Positions 1 through 7,917 of a stretch of DNA of 64,000 bases are shown piece after piece (position 1 is the stretch's first letter; each line of letters begins with the position of its first letter). This stretch comes from Eutrophocola sp049446715 (GTDB lineage: Bacteria > Pseudomonadota > Gammaproteobacteria > Pseudomonadales > Pseudohongiellaceae). The translations under genes were made by a program, and so were the position numbers. The notes beneath the pieces were generated by a model. That model did no database searches, was not told the origin of the DNA, and was given only the letters and a program-made list of their open reading frames with translations. The stretch is from contig JBMTQX010000011.1 of the NCBI GenBank assembly GCA_049446715.1, positions 1-64,000 of the forward strand, written 5' to 3'.

Positions 1-624
1 TCCAACTCCCATAAATAAAAACTGATCACCACTACCGAAAAGTGTGTTTGATATTAAGGTAATTGCGTAAAAACAAACAAAAAGGTGGGCCAATGTGTAA
101 GTAGAGAAGGTGTGCTTATTTTGTTGCCTCAATGCAATATTAGATAATGAACTGGAATGTAAAGTGCCTAAACCGCTATCAACCCAATCCTCTAATTTAT
201 CAATAAATGTTAAGAAATCACTTTCCTTCTGGAATAGCCCCTTGCTACAAATAATCCGCCCTCTATTCTTAACACCTATAGAAATTCCGACAATTTTCGT
301 GCCAAAAAGCATTCGCTCGACAGAATAAATATCCCCAGAATCAATTTCTATCATACCAAGATAAAAAGTAGGTAATTTTAGAGACAGCTCATCAAAATAC
401 ACTGATGGCTTTTTACCTGTATATGAAATTAATAGCCGAACAGCGAGCGTTGACACAATTACGAAATATGCTGTTACAAGAATAAATTCTAGCCAGGGCT
501 TTTTGGTGAGGAAGTTTGAAAAATTGTTCGGCGTTTCGATGGCAACTATAACTAAAATTAAAGAAGTCCCAAGAAATGTGTAAATACTAAGCCTAACCAC
601 TTCAAGATTAATGGGAAATTTCAT
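1..624 (-). CDS. Membrane protein, C-terminus beyond window edge (possible PH-like/rhomboid architecture)
   Basis: An uninterrupted minus-strand frame runs from ATG at 624 to the window edge (208 codons, no stop), so the C-terminus is missing. Visible in order: a hydrophobic helix at about residues 9-29, a second at about 44-67, a soluble beta-rich stretch at about 70-165 (contains YFDELSLKLP and GVKNRGRIICSK), then a third hydrophobic helix from about 183. The soluble stretch flanked by helices resembles the bacterial PH-like domain seen in front of some rhomboid proteases, but the catalytic part would lie outside the window, so this is a guess. A Met further upstream is followed at once by a stop, which supports the start at 624. 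The base composition is much richer in A+T than the region after 1000. It lies downstream of the double-glycine peptide gene on the same strand, with a hairpin between them. Confidence 0.6.
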   Translation of the reverse strand, partial: MKFPINLEVVRLSIYTFLGTSLILVIVAIETPNNFSNFLTKKPWLEFILVTAYFVIVSTLAVRLLISYTGKKPSVYFDELSLKLPTFYLGMIEIDSGDIYSVERMLFGTKIVGISIGVKNRGRIICSKGLFQKESDFLTFIDKLEDWVDSGLGTLHSSSLSNIALRQQNKHTFSTYTLAHLFVCFYAITLISNTLFGSGDQFLFMGVG

Positions 625-662
625 TTCCAAACATCCATGTCTAATAGAGTTGTAGACAAAAC

Positions 663-690
663 AAGGGGATTTGATTTCTCAAATCCCCTT
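663..690 (-). terminator. Hairpin with T-rich tail after the peptide gene
   Basis: A perfect 12-bp stem (AAGGGGATTTGA / TCAAATCCCCTT) with a 4-nt loop is followed, on the minus strand, by TTGTTTTGTC. It fits an intrinsic terminator for the 712-930 gene. Because the next minus-strand gene starts only about 40 nt further on, it could act as a partial terminator that keeps the peptide transcript in excess. Confidence 0.65.
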
Positions 691-711
691 ACAGTTGTAA
701 TGATTTAGATT

Positions 712-930
712 CTAATTACTGAGGTAAGCGACTCCACCAGCAAAAGCCAAACCAACCATCGTTGTTGCAGCTAATGGACTTAATCCAAATGCCGTCAAGG
801 CCGCTATGGTTCCCCAACTACTCCCAAATGATATCTGGCCAATAGCAGCGACGGCTCCCCAATACTTCAGTGAATCAGTAAAATCTCCACCACCCACCTG
901 ATCCAGCTCAGTTAATGTTAACTCTCTCAT
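712..930 (-). CDS. Small hydrophobic peptide with double-glycine leader (class II bacteriocin-like)
   Basis: The 72-residue product begins with a textbook double-glycine leader: Leu4, Glu8-Leu9, Val12 and Gly14-Gly15 match the LSxxELxxIxGG pattern, predicting cleavage after Gly15. The mature 57-residue part is small-residue-rich and hydrophobic (two helix-like halves, several GxxxG/AxxxG spacings, ending in AYLSN), as in class IIb/lactobin-cerein-like bacteriocins or related secreted peptides. Such leaders are normally removed and exported by C39-peptidase ABC transporters; none is present in the window. A strong Shine-Dalgarno AAGGAGGT lies 5-6 nt upstream of the ATG. The gene sits in AT-rich DNA unlike the flanking esterase gene. 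Whether it is antimicrobial, a signal or something else cannot be told from sequence. No immunity gene is identifiable, unless the neighbouring membrane protein plays that part. Confidence 0.7.
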   Translation of the reverse strand: MRELTLTELDQVGGGDFTDSLKYWGAVAAIGQISFGSSWGTIAALTAFGLSPLAATTMVGLAFAGGVAYLSN

Positions 931-1001
931 GACTTACCTCCTTGTAAGTTTTATGCATTATTGCCTTCCCAGTTGTAGTACAGGAATTCGTTTCCCGCCA
1001 G

Positions 1002-1874
1002 TCAGGGCAGTCGGTGGCGACTGAAAAAAGCCCAGATCAGGCTGGAGGCCTGAATATCCTGGATGGCGCGATTCTGGTCGGCGCCTGGCCAGGTGTGGTT
1101 ACCGGTTTCGGTCTGGTAGAAATGCAGCTGGGCGCCGTCGCGGCAATCTGTCCAGGTATAGAGAGTGATGCCCTGGGCTAGGCGATCTGCTGTGTTGGTC
1201 AGTGTACAGCCATTGGCCTGGCGCCATTTGTCCAGCGCTGTTTCAACGCCCATGCGCCAGTAGGGTCGGGAATCAGGCATGACCTGATAGGTATTAACCT
1301 GATCATCGAGGGCATGAAACGCGATCATAGGAATCGCGCGCTTGAGCGTGCAATCATCGGGGTACTGCAATCCGGCAACCGGTGCCGCTGCAGCCAGGAC
1401 ATCTGACAACTCGCAGGCCAGACGGCTGCTGATGCGCGCACCTCCGGAAAAGCCGGACGTGTAGATGCGGGAACGATCCACAGCCCGTTCGCCGGCAATT
1501 GCCGTGATCATGTCGTGGACAAACTGAACATCGTCAACGCCGGCTTCCATATTCGCGTTCCAGCTGCGTGCCGTGATGCTGTTGGTGAAAGCGCCGGCGG
1601 GGAATGCCACGAGAAAACCATGCTGCTCAGCCAGCCTATCAAAGCCACTGGTAGCGACCTGCCCGCGCGGTTCTCCCCCTGAGCCATGAAAGCTGAACAC
1701 CAGTGGCATCGGCTGCCCGTTGTAGCTCTCCGGAACATAGAGCAAATACTCCCGGGTCTCGCCGCCAGAGATTATTCTATGCGTGGAAAAGCCGGTTTGC
1801 GCTTGTGTGGTGACGGTATGCAGTAAAAAACCGATCAGCAGCACTACCTGTGTGATTTTTCCCTTTGCGTTCAT
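1002..1874 (-). CDS. Secreted PHB-depolymerase/feruloyl-esterase family hydrolase (LpqC-like)
   Basis: The 290-residue protein starts with a signal peptide (about residues 1-26, ending TTQAQ). It then has the alpha/beta-hydrolase layout of the PHB depolymerase/LpqC (COG3509) esterases: oxyanion-hole segment FHGSGG (62-67), nucleophile elbow GFSGG (Ser143), acid Asp190 or Asp191 in HALDDQ and His260 in GNHTWPG. It should cleave ester bonds outside the cytoplasm, on polyhydroxyalkanoate oligomers or plant aromatic esters; the substrate cannot be told. The start is supported by GGAG ahead of ATG 1874. It is transcribed divergently from rnfD. Its 3' end marks the border between GC-rich DNA and the AT-rich first kilobase. 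Confidence 0.85.
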   Translation of the reverse strand: MNAKGKITQVVLLIGFLLHTVTTQAQTGFSTHRIISGGETREYLLYVPESYNGQPMPLVFSFHGSGGEPRGQVATSGFDRLAEQHGFLVAFPAGAFTNSITARSWNANMEAGVDDVQFVHDMITAIAGERAVDRSRIYTSGFSGGARISSRLACELSDVLAAAAPVAGLQYPDDCTLKRAIPMIAFHALDDQVNTYQVMPDSRPYWRMGVETALDKWRQANGCTLTNTADRLAQGITLYTWTDCRDGAQLHFYQTETGNHTWPGADQNRAIQDIQASSLIWAFFSRHRLP

Positions 1875-2003
1875 GATGTTGTCTCCATCATCTTATTGTT
1901 TTCCCCGCATGATACGTGCATTGATCCCCCGGCCTCAATGACAACCCTGCCAGATGTCCGGGAACAGGACATGGCGCCCGGCAAGCTGGTAACATGCGCC
2001 GAC

Positions 2004-3035
2004 ATGAACCTGACCACCCTGCTGACATCCCGCAATCATGTCCTGACCACACCACAGATCATGCTGCTGGTGCTGCTGGCGGCAATGCCCGGCATCACCG
2101 TCATGACCCTGCATTTTGGCCCAGGTGTATTAATCAACATCGTTTGGGTCGGTCTGTGCGCGCTGCTGCTGGAAGCCCTGATGCTGAAGCTGCGCCAGCG
2201 CCCGATCAAGGCCGGCCTGTCCGATAACAGCGCCCTGGTCACTGCCCTGCTGCTGGCCCTGTCCCTGCCGCCGGCGACCCCCTGGTGGGCCGGCCTGATC
2301 GGTGCCATCTTTGCTATTGTCGTGGCCAAGCACCTGTATGGCGGCCTCGGCTACAACCCCTTCAATCCGGCCATGGTCGGCTATGCGGTGCTGCTGATCG
2401 CCTTTCCCGTCACCATGACCCAATGGCTGCTGCCCGCTTCAGCGGCCGGTGGCACGCCGACCCTGGCGGCATCCCTAGCAGCATTTGCCGGCATGCCAGC
2501 ACCAGCCCTGGATGCCTTTGTCGGCGCCACGGCACTGGACCAGTTCAAGCTCGAACGCGGCGGCCAGACAGCCGCGGAATTCATGACCGGCAACCCCCTG
2601 TACGGCCGCCTCTCCGGCGCTGGCTGGCAATGGGTGAACATGGCTTTTCTTGCAGGTGGCCTGTACTTGCTTTATCGGCGCCTCATCAGCTGGCATATCC
2701 CTGTCACCCTGCTGGGTGTCATGGTGATCATGGCCCTGCTGCTCTACGATGGCGGCAGCTCGGGCGGGCACGGCTCACCCCTGCTGCACCTGTTTGGCGG
2801 GGCCACCATGTTCGGTGCTTTTTTCATCGCCACTGACCCTGTGACAGGCCCTGCCACGACCACGGCCAAGCTCTGGTACGCCGCGCTGATCGGCATGCTC
2901 ATCATGGCCATACGGGTCTGGGGCAGCTATCCGGACGGGGTGGCTTTTGCCGTCCTGTTGGCCAATTTCGCGGCCCCGGCCATGGACCGCTTTGTCCAGC
3001 TATCCGGCTCCGGAGATTCCGCAGATGCCGGCTGA
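2004..3035 (+). CDS. rnfD: Ion-translocating oxidoreductase complex subunit RnfD
   Basis: Integral membrane subunit of the Rnf (Rsx) complex, which couples ferredoxin/NADH redox chemistry to ion movement and in some species keeps SoxR reduced. The sequence shows family blocks PQIMLLVLLAAMPG, LYGGLGYNPFNPAM, GAGWQWVN, FGGATMFGAFF and YPDGVAFAVLLAN. A Gly-Ala-Thr in DAFVGATALD is the candidate site for the covalently bound FMN. The open frame begins at TTG 1896. ATG 2004 gives 343 residues and aligns best with the usual N-terminus; ATG 1971 has a somewhat better ribosome site and is an alternative. It overlaps rnfG by 11 nt. Upstream there is a divergent esterase instead of the expected rnfA-rnfB-rnfC. 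Confidence 0.92.
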   Translation: MNLTTLLTSRNHVLTTPQIMLLVLLAAMPGITVMTLHFGPGVLINIVWVGLCALLLEALMLKLRQRPIKAGLSDNSALVTALLLALSLPPATPWWAGLIGAIFAIVVAKHLYGGLGYNPFNPAMVGYAVLLIAFPVTMTQWLLPASAAGGTPTLAASLAAFAGMPAPALDAFVGATALDQFKLERGGQTAAEFMTGNPLYGRLSGAGWQWVNMAFLAGGLYLLYRRLISWHIPVTLLGVMVIMALLLYDGGSSGGHGSPLLHLFGGATMFGAFFIATDPVTGPATTTAKLWYAALIGMLIMAIRVWGSYPDGVAFAVLLANFAAPAMDRFVQLSGSGDSADAG

Positions 3036-3681
3036 CACCGGAAGCGTCCATCGCAACAGCGTCATCCTGGGCGCATTTTGCCTGGTGGTTGCCTTGCTGC
3101 TGGCAGCCATCTACGGCCTGACACAAGAACGTATCGAGCAGCAATTGCTGGCAGCCGAACGCCAGGCGCTGAATGCAGTCTTTCCGGCCGCGCTGCACAC
3201 TAACGACCTGCTGGCCGATGTGGTGCCGCTGAACCCTGCCATGCCCGAGACCTGCCAGTGCGCCCTGCTGGATACCCTGGAGCTGAGCGTGCCTCGTATG
3301 GCCTACCTTGCGCGCCGGGATGGCGAGTTCACGGGCATGATCCTGCCGGTTTATGCCCATGACGGTTACAGCGGTGACATCCAGTTGCTGGTCGGTATAC
3401 TGGCTGACGGCTCGGTGACCGGCGTTCGCGTGCTCTCACACCAAGAAACCCCGGGACTCGGTGACAAAATTGATATTCGCGTGTCTGACTGGATTACCCA
3501 GTTCAACGGCGTTGCCTTTGCTGCCGGCGACACCGCACGCTGGCAAATCGTCAAGGACGGTGGTGAATTTGATCAACTGGTGGGGGCCACGGTAACCTCC
3601 CGTGCCGTGGTTGATGCCGTGCATCGAGTCGTACTTTTCTATGAGCAAAACCGGAACCGATTCAGCCAATATGCCGAGTGA
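3025..3681 (+). CDS. rnfG: Rnf complex subunit RnfG (covalent FMN protein)
   Basis: This 218-residue subunit has one N-terminal membrane helix (about residues 11-32) and a periplasmic FMN-binding domain. The flavin attachment motif is GATVTS near the C-terminus, with the Thr as the expected phosphoester link. The block HQETPGLGDKI is typical of the FMN-bind domain. ATG 3025 is chosen because it yields the usual length, has GGAG about 9 nt upstream and overlaps the end of rnfD by 11 nt, showing translational coupling. It overlaps rnfE by another 11 nt. It should pass electrons through the membrane arm together with RnfD. Confidence 0.93.
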   Translation: MPADTGSVHRNSVILGAFCLVVALLLAAIYGLTQERIEQQLLAAERQALNAVFPAALHTNDLLADVVPLNPAMPETCQCALLDTLELSVPRMAYLARRDGEFTGMILPVYAHDGYSGDIQLLVGILADGSVTGVRVLSHQETPGLGDKIDIRVSDWITQFNGVAFAAGDTARWQIVKDGGEFDQLVGATVTSRAVVDAVHRVVLFYEQNRNRFSQYAE

Positions 3682-4357
3682 CTTCAAGACCATCACGGCC
3701 CAGGGGCTCTGGGGCAACAATGCGGCCCTGGTCCAGCTGCTGGGCTTGTGCCCACTGCTTGCTGTCAGCAATTCAGCCGTCAATGCACTTGGCTTGGGGC
3801 TGGCCACCATACTGGTACTGACTGGCTCCAACACCCTCGTGTCGCTGGGCCGGCATGTGTTGCTGCCGGCCATTCGTCTGCCAGTCTTTGTCCTGATCAT
3901 CGCCGGTTTTACCACGTGCGCCGAGCTGCTGATGCGCGCCTACGCCTTTGAGTTGTACCAGGCACTGGGCATTTTCATTCCGCTGATCGTCACCAACTGC
4001 ACCATCCTTGGTCGTGCGGAAAGTTTTGCGTCCCGCAATGCGCCCTTGCACGCGCTGGTCGACGGCATCATGACCGGCCTGGGTTTTGCCCTCGTGCTGC
4101 TGGTCCTGGGTTTGCTGCGCGAGCTGGCCGGCACCGGGGCCATCTTTGCCAACATGGACCTGCTGCTGCCCTTTGCCGGCAGCTGGCAGATCACTCTCTT
4201 TGCTCCCGAGGAGTCTTTCCTGCTGGCCATCCTGCCGCCGGGGGCGTTTCTCTTCATGGGCCTGCTCATTGCCCTAAAAAATGTCCTGGACAAAACACTG
4301 GCAGCACCTGCTCCCCTTGCCACGACTGACCGCCAACGCGCCAGAGTGACCGGATGA
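3671..4357 (+). CDS. rnfE: Rnf complex subunit RnfE
   Basis: A 228-residue membrane protein of the RnfA/RnfE (NqrD/NqrE) family with about six helices. Diagnostic blocks are QGLWGNNAALVQLLGLCPLL, NALGLGLAT, LGIFIPLIVTNC and LLAILPPGAF. The conserved NC pair belongs to the cysteine set that holds a [2Fe-2S] cluster between RnfA and RnfE. ATG 3671 matches the usual N-terminus (QGLW about ten residues in) and gives the same 11-nt overlap seen at the previous junction; ATG 3641 would add ten residues. Its stop overlaps the nth start as ATGA. Confidence 0.92.
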   Translation: MPSDFKTITAQGLWGNNAALVQLLGLCPLLAVSNSAVNALGLGLATILVLTGSNTLVSLGRHVLLPAIRLPVFVLIIAGFTTCAELLMRAYAFELYQALGIFIPLIVTNCTILGRAESFASRNAPLHALVDGIMTGLGFALVLLVLGLLRELAGTGAIFANMDLLLPFAGSWQITLFAPEESFLLAILPPGAFLFMGLLIALKNVLDKTLAAPAPLATTDRQRARVTG

Positions 4358-4989
4358 ACAAAGCCAAGCGCCTCGAGATTTTTACCCGCCTGCGCAACGA
4401 AAACCCGGCCCCCACTACCGAACTGCACTATGCCTCGGCCTTTGAACTGCTGATTGCGGTGATGCTGTCAGCCCAGGCCACGGACGTCAGCGTTAACAAG
4501 GCTACGGAAAAGCTGTTTCCCGTGGCGAACACGCCTGCCACCATTTACGCGCTGGGTGAGGCAAAGCTCAGGGACTTCATCAAGACCATCGGCCTGTTCA
4601 ACACCAAGGCCAAGAACGTCATCAAGACCTGCAGGATCCTGATGGTAGAGCACAACTCGGAAGTCCCGCACACGCGCGAGGCGCTGGAAGCCCTGCCCGG
4701 TGTCGGCCGCAAGACCGCCAACGTGGTGCTCAATACTGCTTTCCGCGAAAAAGCCATGGCGGTGGACACCCATATCTTCCGGGTCTCCAACCGCACCGGC
4801 ATCGCACCGGGCAAGAACGTGCTGGAAGTGGAAAAGAAGCTGATGAAGTTCGTGCCGGATGAATTTCTGCTGGATGCCCACCACTGGCTCATCCTGCACG
4901 GGCGCTATACCTGCATCGCGCGCAAACCGCGCTGCGGCAGTTGTGTCATTTCGGATTTGTGTGAGTACAGGAAGAAAGAGCTGGATTGA
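4354..4989 (+). CDS. nth: Endonuclease III (DNA glycosylase/AP lyase)
   Basis: The 211-residue protein is a close match to Escherichia coli Nth along its whole length and shares its numbering: catalytic Lys120 in LPGVGRKTAN, Asp138 in VDTHIFR, and the [4Fe-4S] cysteines C187, C194, C197 and C203. It removes oxidised pyrimidines and nicks abasic sites in base excision repair. The start overlaps the rnfE stop by 4 nt, so it is the last gene of the rnfDGE-nth operon, an arrangement known from many gammaproteobacteria. Confidence 0.97.
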   Translation: MNKAKRLEIFTRLRNENPAPTTELHYASAFELLIAVMLSAQATDVSVNKATEKLFPVANTPATIYALGEAKLRDFIKTIGLFNTKAKNVIKTCRILMVEHNSEVPHTREALEALPGVGRKTANVVLNTAFREKAMAVDTHIFRVSNRTGIAPGKNVLEVEKKLMKFVPDEFLLDAHHWLILHGRYTCIARKPRCGSCVISDLCEYRKKELD

Positions 4990-5066
4990 ATTGGCAGGAT
5001 ACCAGCGTCGGATGGCGCCCCGGCAGGCCTTATCAGGCCTTCCTCATGCATCCGTGAAAGCGCTTT

Positions 5067-5100
5067 GTCGGCAAACGGCCTGCGGCCTAGGCCAACCTAC
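5067..5100. repeat. REP-like palindromic repeat, copy 1
   Basis: This 34-nt element (GTCGGCAAACGGCCTG...ACCTAC) can fold through GGCCTGCGGCC and is almost identical to the copy at 27350-27383 (31 of 34 by eye). It lies in the nth-argG gap of 312 nt (4990-5301), which otherwise holds a long inverted repeat and no credible gene. Confidence 0.6.
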
Positions 5101-5193
5101 GAATCCCAGATGCTCACCGCGAAAGCAGGCGTTCGCAGAACGCCCAAAAAAGCTGGAATTTTGGTCGCGTAGCGAGCGCAGGTAGGTCGAGGC

Positions 5194-5255
5194 AAAAAAG
5201 TTTTTAGAGGCCGGGGACAGCGCTGTAACACGGACCCGGACCTAAAAACTTTTTT
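5194..5255. repeat. Perfect 14-bp inverted repeat with A/T-tract ends
   Basis: AAAAAAGTTTTTAG at 5194-5207 is the exact reverse complement of 5242-5255. The 34-nt centre contains CCGGGGACAGCGCTGT and CGGACCCGGACC. As RNA either strand gives a long hairpin ending in a U-run, so it may terminate both the nth operon and argG. Its size and A/T-tract ends also resemble a small non-autonomous repeat element. Confidence 0.6.
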
Positions 5256-5301
5256 AACGAAGAGATACCAGGCGCAGTAGCGACTGCGTCAGTTCGAAAC
5301 C

Positions 5302-6513
5302 TTAACGACCACGTTTGCTTGCGGCGGTTCGTAGTCTCAAGGCGTTCAACCTAATAAACCCGGCGGCATCCTTCTGATCATAGGCACCGGCGTCGTCTTC
5401 GAAGGTGGCTACTTTCTCATCAAACAGGGACTCGGAAGACTCACGGCCAACCACGATGACATTACCCTTGTAGAGTTTCACCCGCACCTTGCCGTTGACA
5501 TGGGCCTGGGAATCATCGATCAGGCCCTGCAGGGCTTCACGTTCCGGGGACCACCAGTAACCGTTATAGACCAGGGTCGCATAACGCGGCATCAGTTCGT
5601 CTTTCAGGTGAGCCAGTTCGCGATCCAGTGTCAGGGACTCGATGGCGCGATGGGCCTTTAGCATGATGGTGCCGCCGGGGGTTTCATAGCAGCCGCGGGA
5701 TTTCATGCCGACATAGCGGTTTTCGACGATATCGACACGGCCAATACCGTTCTCGCCGCCCACCTTGTTCAGGTATTCAAGGACCGTGGCCGGTGACATG
5801 GCTTCGCCATTGATGGCCACGATGTCCCCTTTTTCGTAATCCAGTTCCAGGTAGGTCGGTTTGTCCGGCGCAGCCTCCGGCGATACGGACCACAGCCACA
5901 TGGCCTCCTCCGGCTCGGCTGCCGGATCTTCAAGGATGCCGCCTTCATAGGAGATGTGCAGCAGGTTGGCGTCCATGGAATACGGCGACTGCGTGCCACG
6001 CTTCTGCTCCACCGGAATGTTGTGCTGCTCGCAATAGGCCATGAGTTTTTCGCGGGAAGTCAGGTCCCACTCACGCCAGGGGGCGATGATTTTGACACCC
6101 GGCATCAGGGCATAAGCGCCCAGTTCGAAACGCACCTGGTCATTGCCCTTGCCGGTAGCACCGTGGGCAATGGCATCGGCCCCGGTTTCCTGGGCGATTT
6201 CCACCAAACGCTTGGCGATCAGCGGCCGGGCAATCGAGGTGCCGAGCAGGTACTCGCCTTCGTAGATGGTGTTGGCGCGAAACATCGGAAACACGTAATC
6301 GCGCACGAATTCCTCGCGAATGTCCTCGACATAGATTTCCTTCACACCGAGCGCTTCCGCCTTGGCGCGGGCCGGCTCCACTTCCTTGCCCTGCCCGAGA
6401 TCCGCTGTGAAGGTCACGACTTCACAGTCGTAGACGTCCATCAGCCATTTCACGATGACGGATGTGTCGAGACCGCCGGAATAGGCCAGCACCACTTTCT
6501 TGATATCGGACAT
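5302..6513 (-). CDS. argG: Argininosuccinate synthase
   Basis: This 403-residue protein joins citrulline and aspartate with ATP to form argininosuccinate, the penultimate step of arginine synthesis. The PP-loop AYSGGLDTS is at residues 10-18. Other family blocks are HGATGKGNDQVRFE and SRGCYETPGGTI. The length is normal for the bacterial type of about 400 residues. It is a single gene facing away from pyrC; argD and argF lie about 23 kb away, so the arginine genes are scattered. A sigma70-like promoter is visible about 85 nt upstream. Confidence 0.97.
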   Translation of the reverse strand: MSDIKKVVLAYSGGLDTSVIVKWLMDVYDCEVVTFTADLGQGKEVEPARAKAEALGVKEIYVEDIREEFVRDYVFPMFRANTIYEGEYLLGTSIARPLIAKRLVEIAQETGADAIAHGATGKGNDQVRFELGAYALMPGVKIIAPWREWDLTSREKLMAYCEQHNIPVEQKRGTQSPYSMDANLLHISYEGGILEDPAAEPEEAMWLWSVSPEAAPDKPTYLELDYEKGDIVAINGEAMSPATVLEYLNKVGGENGIGRVDIVENRYVGMKSRGCYETPGGTIMLKAHRAIESLTLDRELAHLKDELMPRYATLVYNGYWWSPEREALQGLIDDSQAHVNGKVRVKLYKGNVIVVGRESSESLFDEKVATFEDDAGAYDQKDAAGFIRLNALRLRTAASKRGR

Positions 6514-6818
6514 GAAGAATTCCTGCTCTGTGTTCTATGGATTTGATGTCACGGGCAAGGCGGACAACGGGGCCACTGCTGCCGTGAAAAGGGCGGTATT
6601 GTACCTTTGCTCTCCCGTTTTGCGAAATATGCCCGGCTTGTGGGTATTGCCTTTTTTCGAGACCTTGGCCGTATCAAAGCAACAGGGGCGCAGAAGGCCT
6701 GAGCACGATTTTGCGAGGCCAAAAAAATCGCACTCAGGGACGTCCTCCCGCCCGCCGGCCGCGCGGTTCCTGCTATACTGCGGACCAGAAGCAAACCGTC
6801 AGGAGTTCCACCATTCCC
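6514..6818. other. Divergent argG-pyrC control region
   Basis: This 305-nt gap separates the two divergent genes. It contains the predicted argG promoter on the minus strand. A TATACT at 6774-6779, about 40 nt before the pyrC start, is a possible -10 for pyrC, but I see no good -35. A frame in phase with pyrC extends upstream to 6711 without a ribosome site and was not taken as coding. Confidence 0.5.
6598..6626 (-). promoter_or_regulatory. Predicted sigma70-like argG promoter
   Basis: On the minus strand TTCGCA (6626-6621) and TACAAT (6603-6598) are separated by exactly 17 nt, matching 4/6 and 5/6 of the -35 and -10 consensus. They would start a transcript with a leader of roughly 80 nt before the argG ATG. 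Confidence 0.45.
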
Positions 6819-7856
6819 ATGCAGGAAATCACCCTCACCCGCCCGGACGACTGGCACCTGCACCTACGTGACGGCGCCGCCCTGAAAGACACGGTAGCGC
6901 ATACCGCCCGCTATATGGGACGCGCCATCATCATGCCGAACCTGGTACCACCGGTGACTACCACAGCCCTGGCTCTGGCCTATCGCGAGCGCATCGTGGC
7001 ACAGATTCCTGACAACAGCCGCTTCACTCCGCTGATGACCCTCTACCTGACTGACAATACCCCTGCGGCAGAAATCCCGACCGCCAAAGACAGTGGCCAG
7101 GTATTTGGCGTCAAGCTGTACCCGTCCGGCGCCACGACCAACTCTGATCATGGCGTAACCGCCATCGAGAATACCTACGACGTGCTGGAAGCCATGGCAG
7201 AAGCCGGCATGCCACTGCTGGTCCATGGTGAAGTCACCCGCGGTGACATTGATATCTATGATCGCGAAAAAACCTTCATCGACGAGATTCTGGCTCCGCT
7301 TCAGGCGCGCTTTCCATCTCTCAAGATCGTGTTTGAACATATCACGACTAGGGACGCCGTGGAGTTTGTGCTTTCTGCCGGCACCAATGTCGGCGCCACC
7401 ATCACGCCCCAGCACCTCATGTTCAACCGCAACCACATGCTCGTCGGGGGCGTGCGTCCGCATTACTACTGCCTGCCCGTGTTGAAGCGCAACACGCACC
7501 AGCAGGCCCTGCAGGACGCTGTCGCCAGTGGTGCGCCCAACTTTTTTCTGGGTACCGATTCCGCACCCCACGCCCAGCATGCCAAAGAGAATGCCTGTGG
7601 CTGTGCCGGTTGTTTTTCCGCACACGCTGCACTGGAGCTTTATGCCCAGGTATTTGACGAACTCAGCATACTGGACAAACTGGAAGCCTTCGCCAGCTTC
7701 AATGGACCGGATTTCTATGGCCTGCCGCGCAACACCGACACGGTGACCCTGCGGCATGAGACCTGGGCAGTACCTGAAGGCTATACGCTGGGTGATACCA
7801 GCGTAGTGCCGCTCAATGCCGGAACCGAGATGGCCTGGTCGGTCATAACCGCGTGA
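6819..7856 (+). CDS. pyrC: Dihydroorotase (class II)
   Basis: Closes carbamoyl-aspartate to dihydroorotate in pyrimidine synthesis. The 345-residue protein carries the full binuclear zinc site: His13 and His15 in HLHLRD, carboxylated Lys99 in VKLYPSGATT, His136, His174 and Asp247 in LGTDSAPH, all offset by three from the E. coli numbering. Start ATG 6819 is preceded by AGGAG 13 nt away and gives the standard N-terminus; the frame is open further upstream but that part has no family similarity. pyrB is elsewhere in the window (55815) and is not linked. Confidence 0.96.
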   Translation: MQEITLTRPDDWHLHLRDGAALKDTVAHTARYMGRAIIMPNLVPPVTTTALALAYRERIVAQIPDNSRFTPLMTLYLTDNTPAAEIPTAKDSGQVFGVKLYPSGATTNSDHGVTAIENTYDVLEAMAEAGMPLLVHGEVTRGDIDIYDREKTFIDEILAPLQARFPSLKIVFEHITTRDAVEFVLSAGTNVGATITPQHLMFNRNHMLVGGVRPHYYCLPVLKRNTHQQALQDAVASGAPNFFLGTDSAPHAQHAKENACGCAGCFSAHAALELYAQVFDELSILDKLEAFASFNGPDFYGLPRNTDTVTLRHETWAVPEGYTLGDTSVVPLNAGTEMAWSVITA

Positions 7857-7917
7857 CCTGAAACACCAGACCTTCGTTTCCATTCAATTTTATAGCCAAC
7901 CGACAAAGAGCAGCCCG

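Noticed and set aside
110..328. 72-codon plus-strand frame
   Set aside because: It is antisense to a longer open minus-strand frame with clear membrane-protein features, and has no ribosome site.
2004..4357. Na+-translocating NADH-quinone reductase (Nqr) genes
   Set aside because: RnfD/G/E are homologous to NqrB/C/D, but the sequence blocks and the nth neighbour fit Rnf, and no nqrA/nqrF is present.
6864..7883. 339-codon minus-strand frame
   Set aside because: Shadow of pyrC; no family features, and pyrC has all active-site residues.
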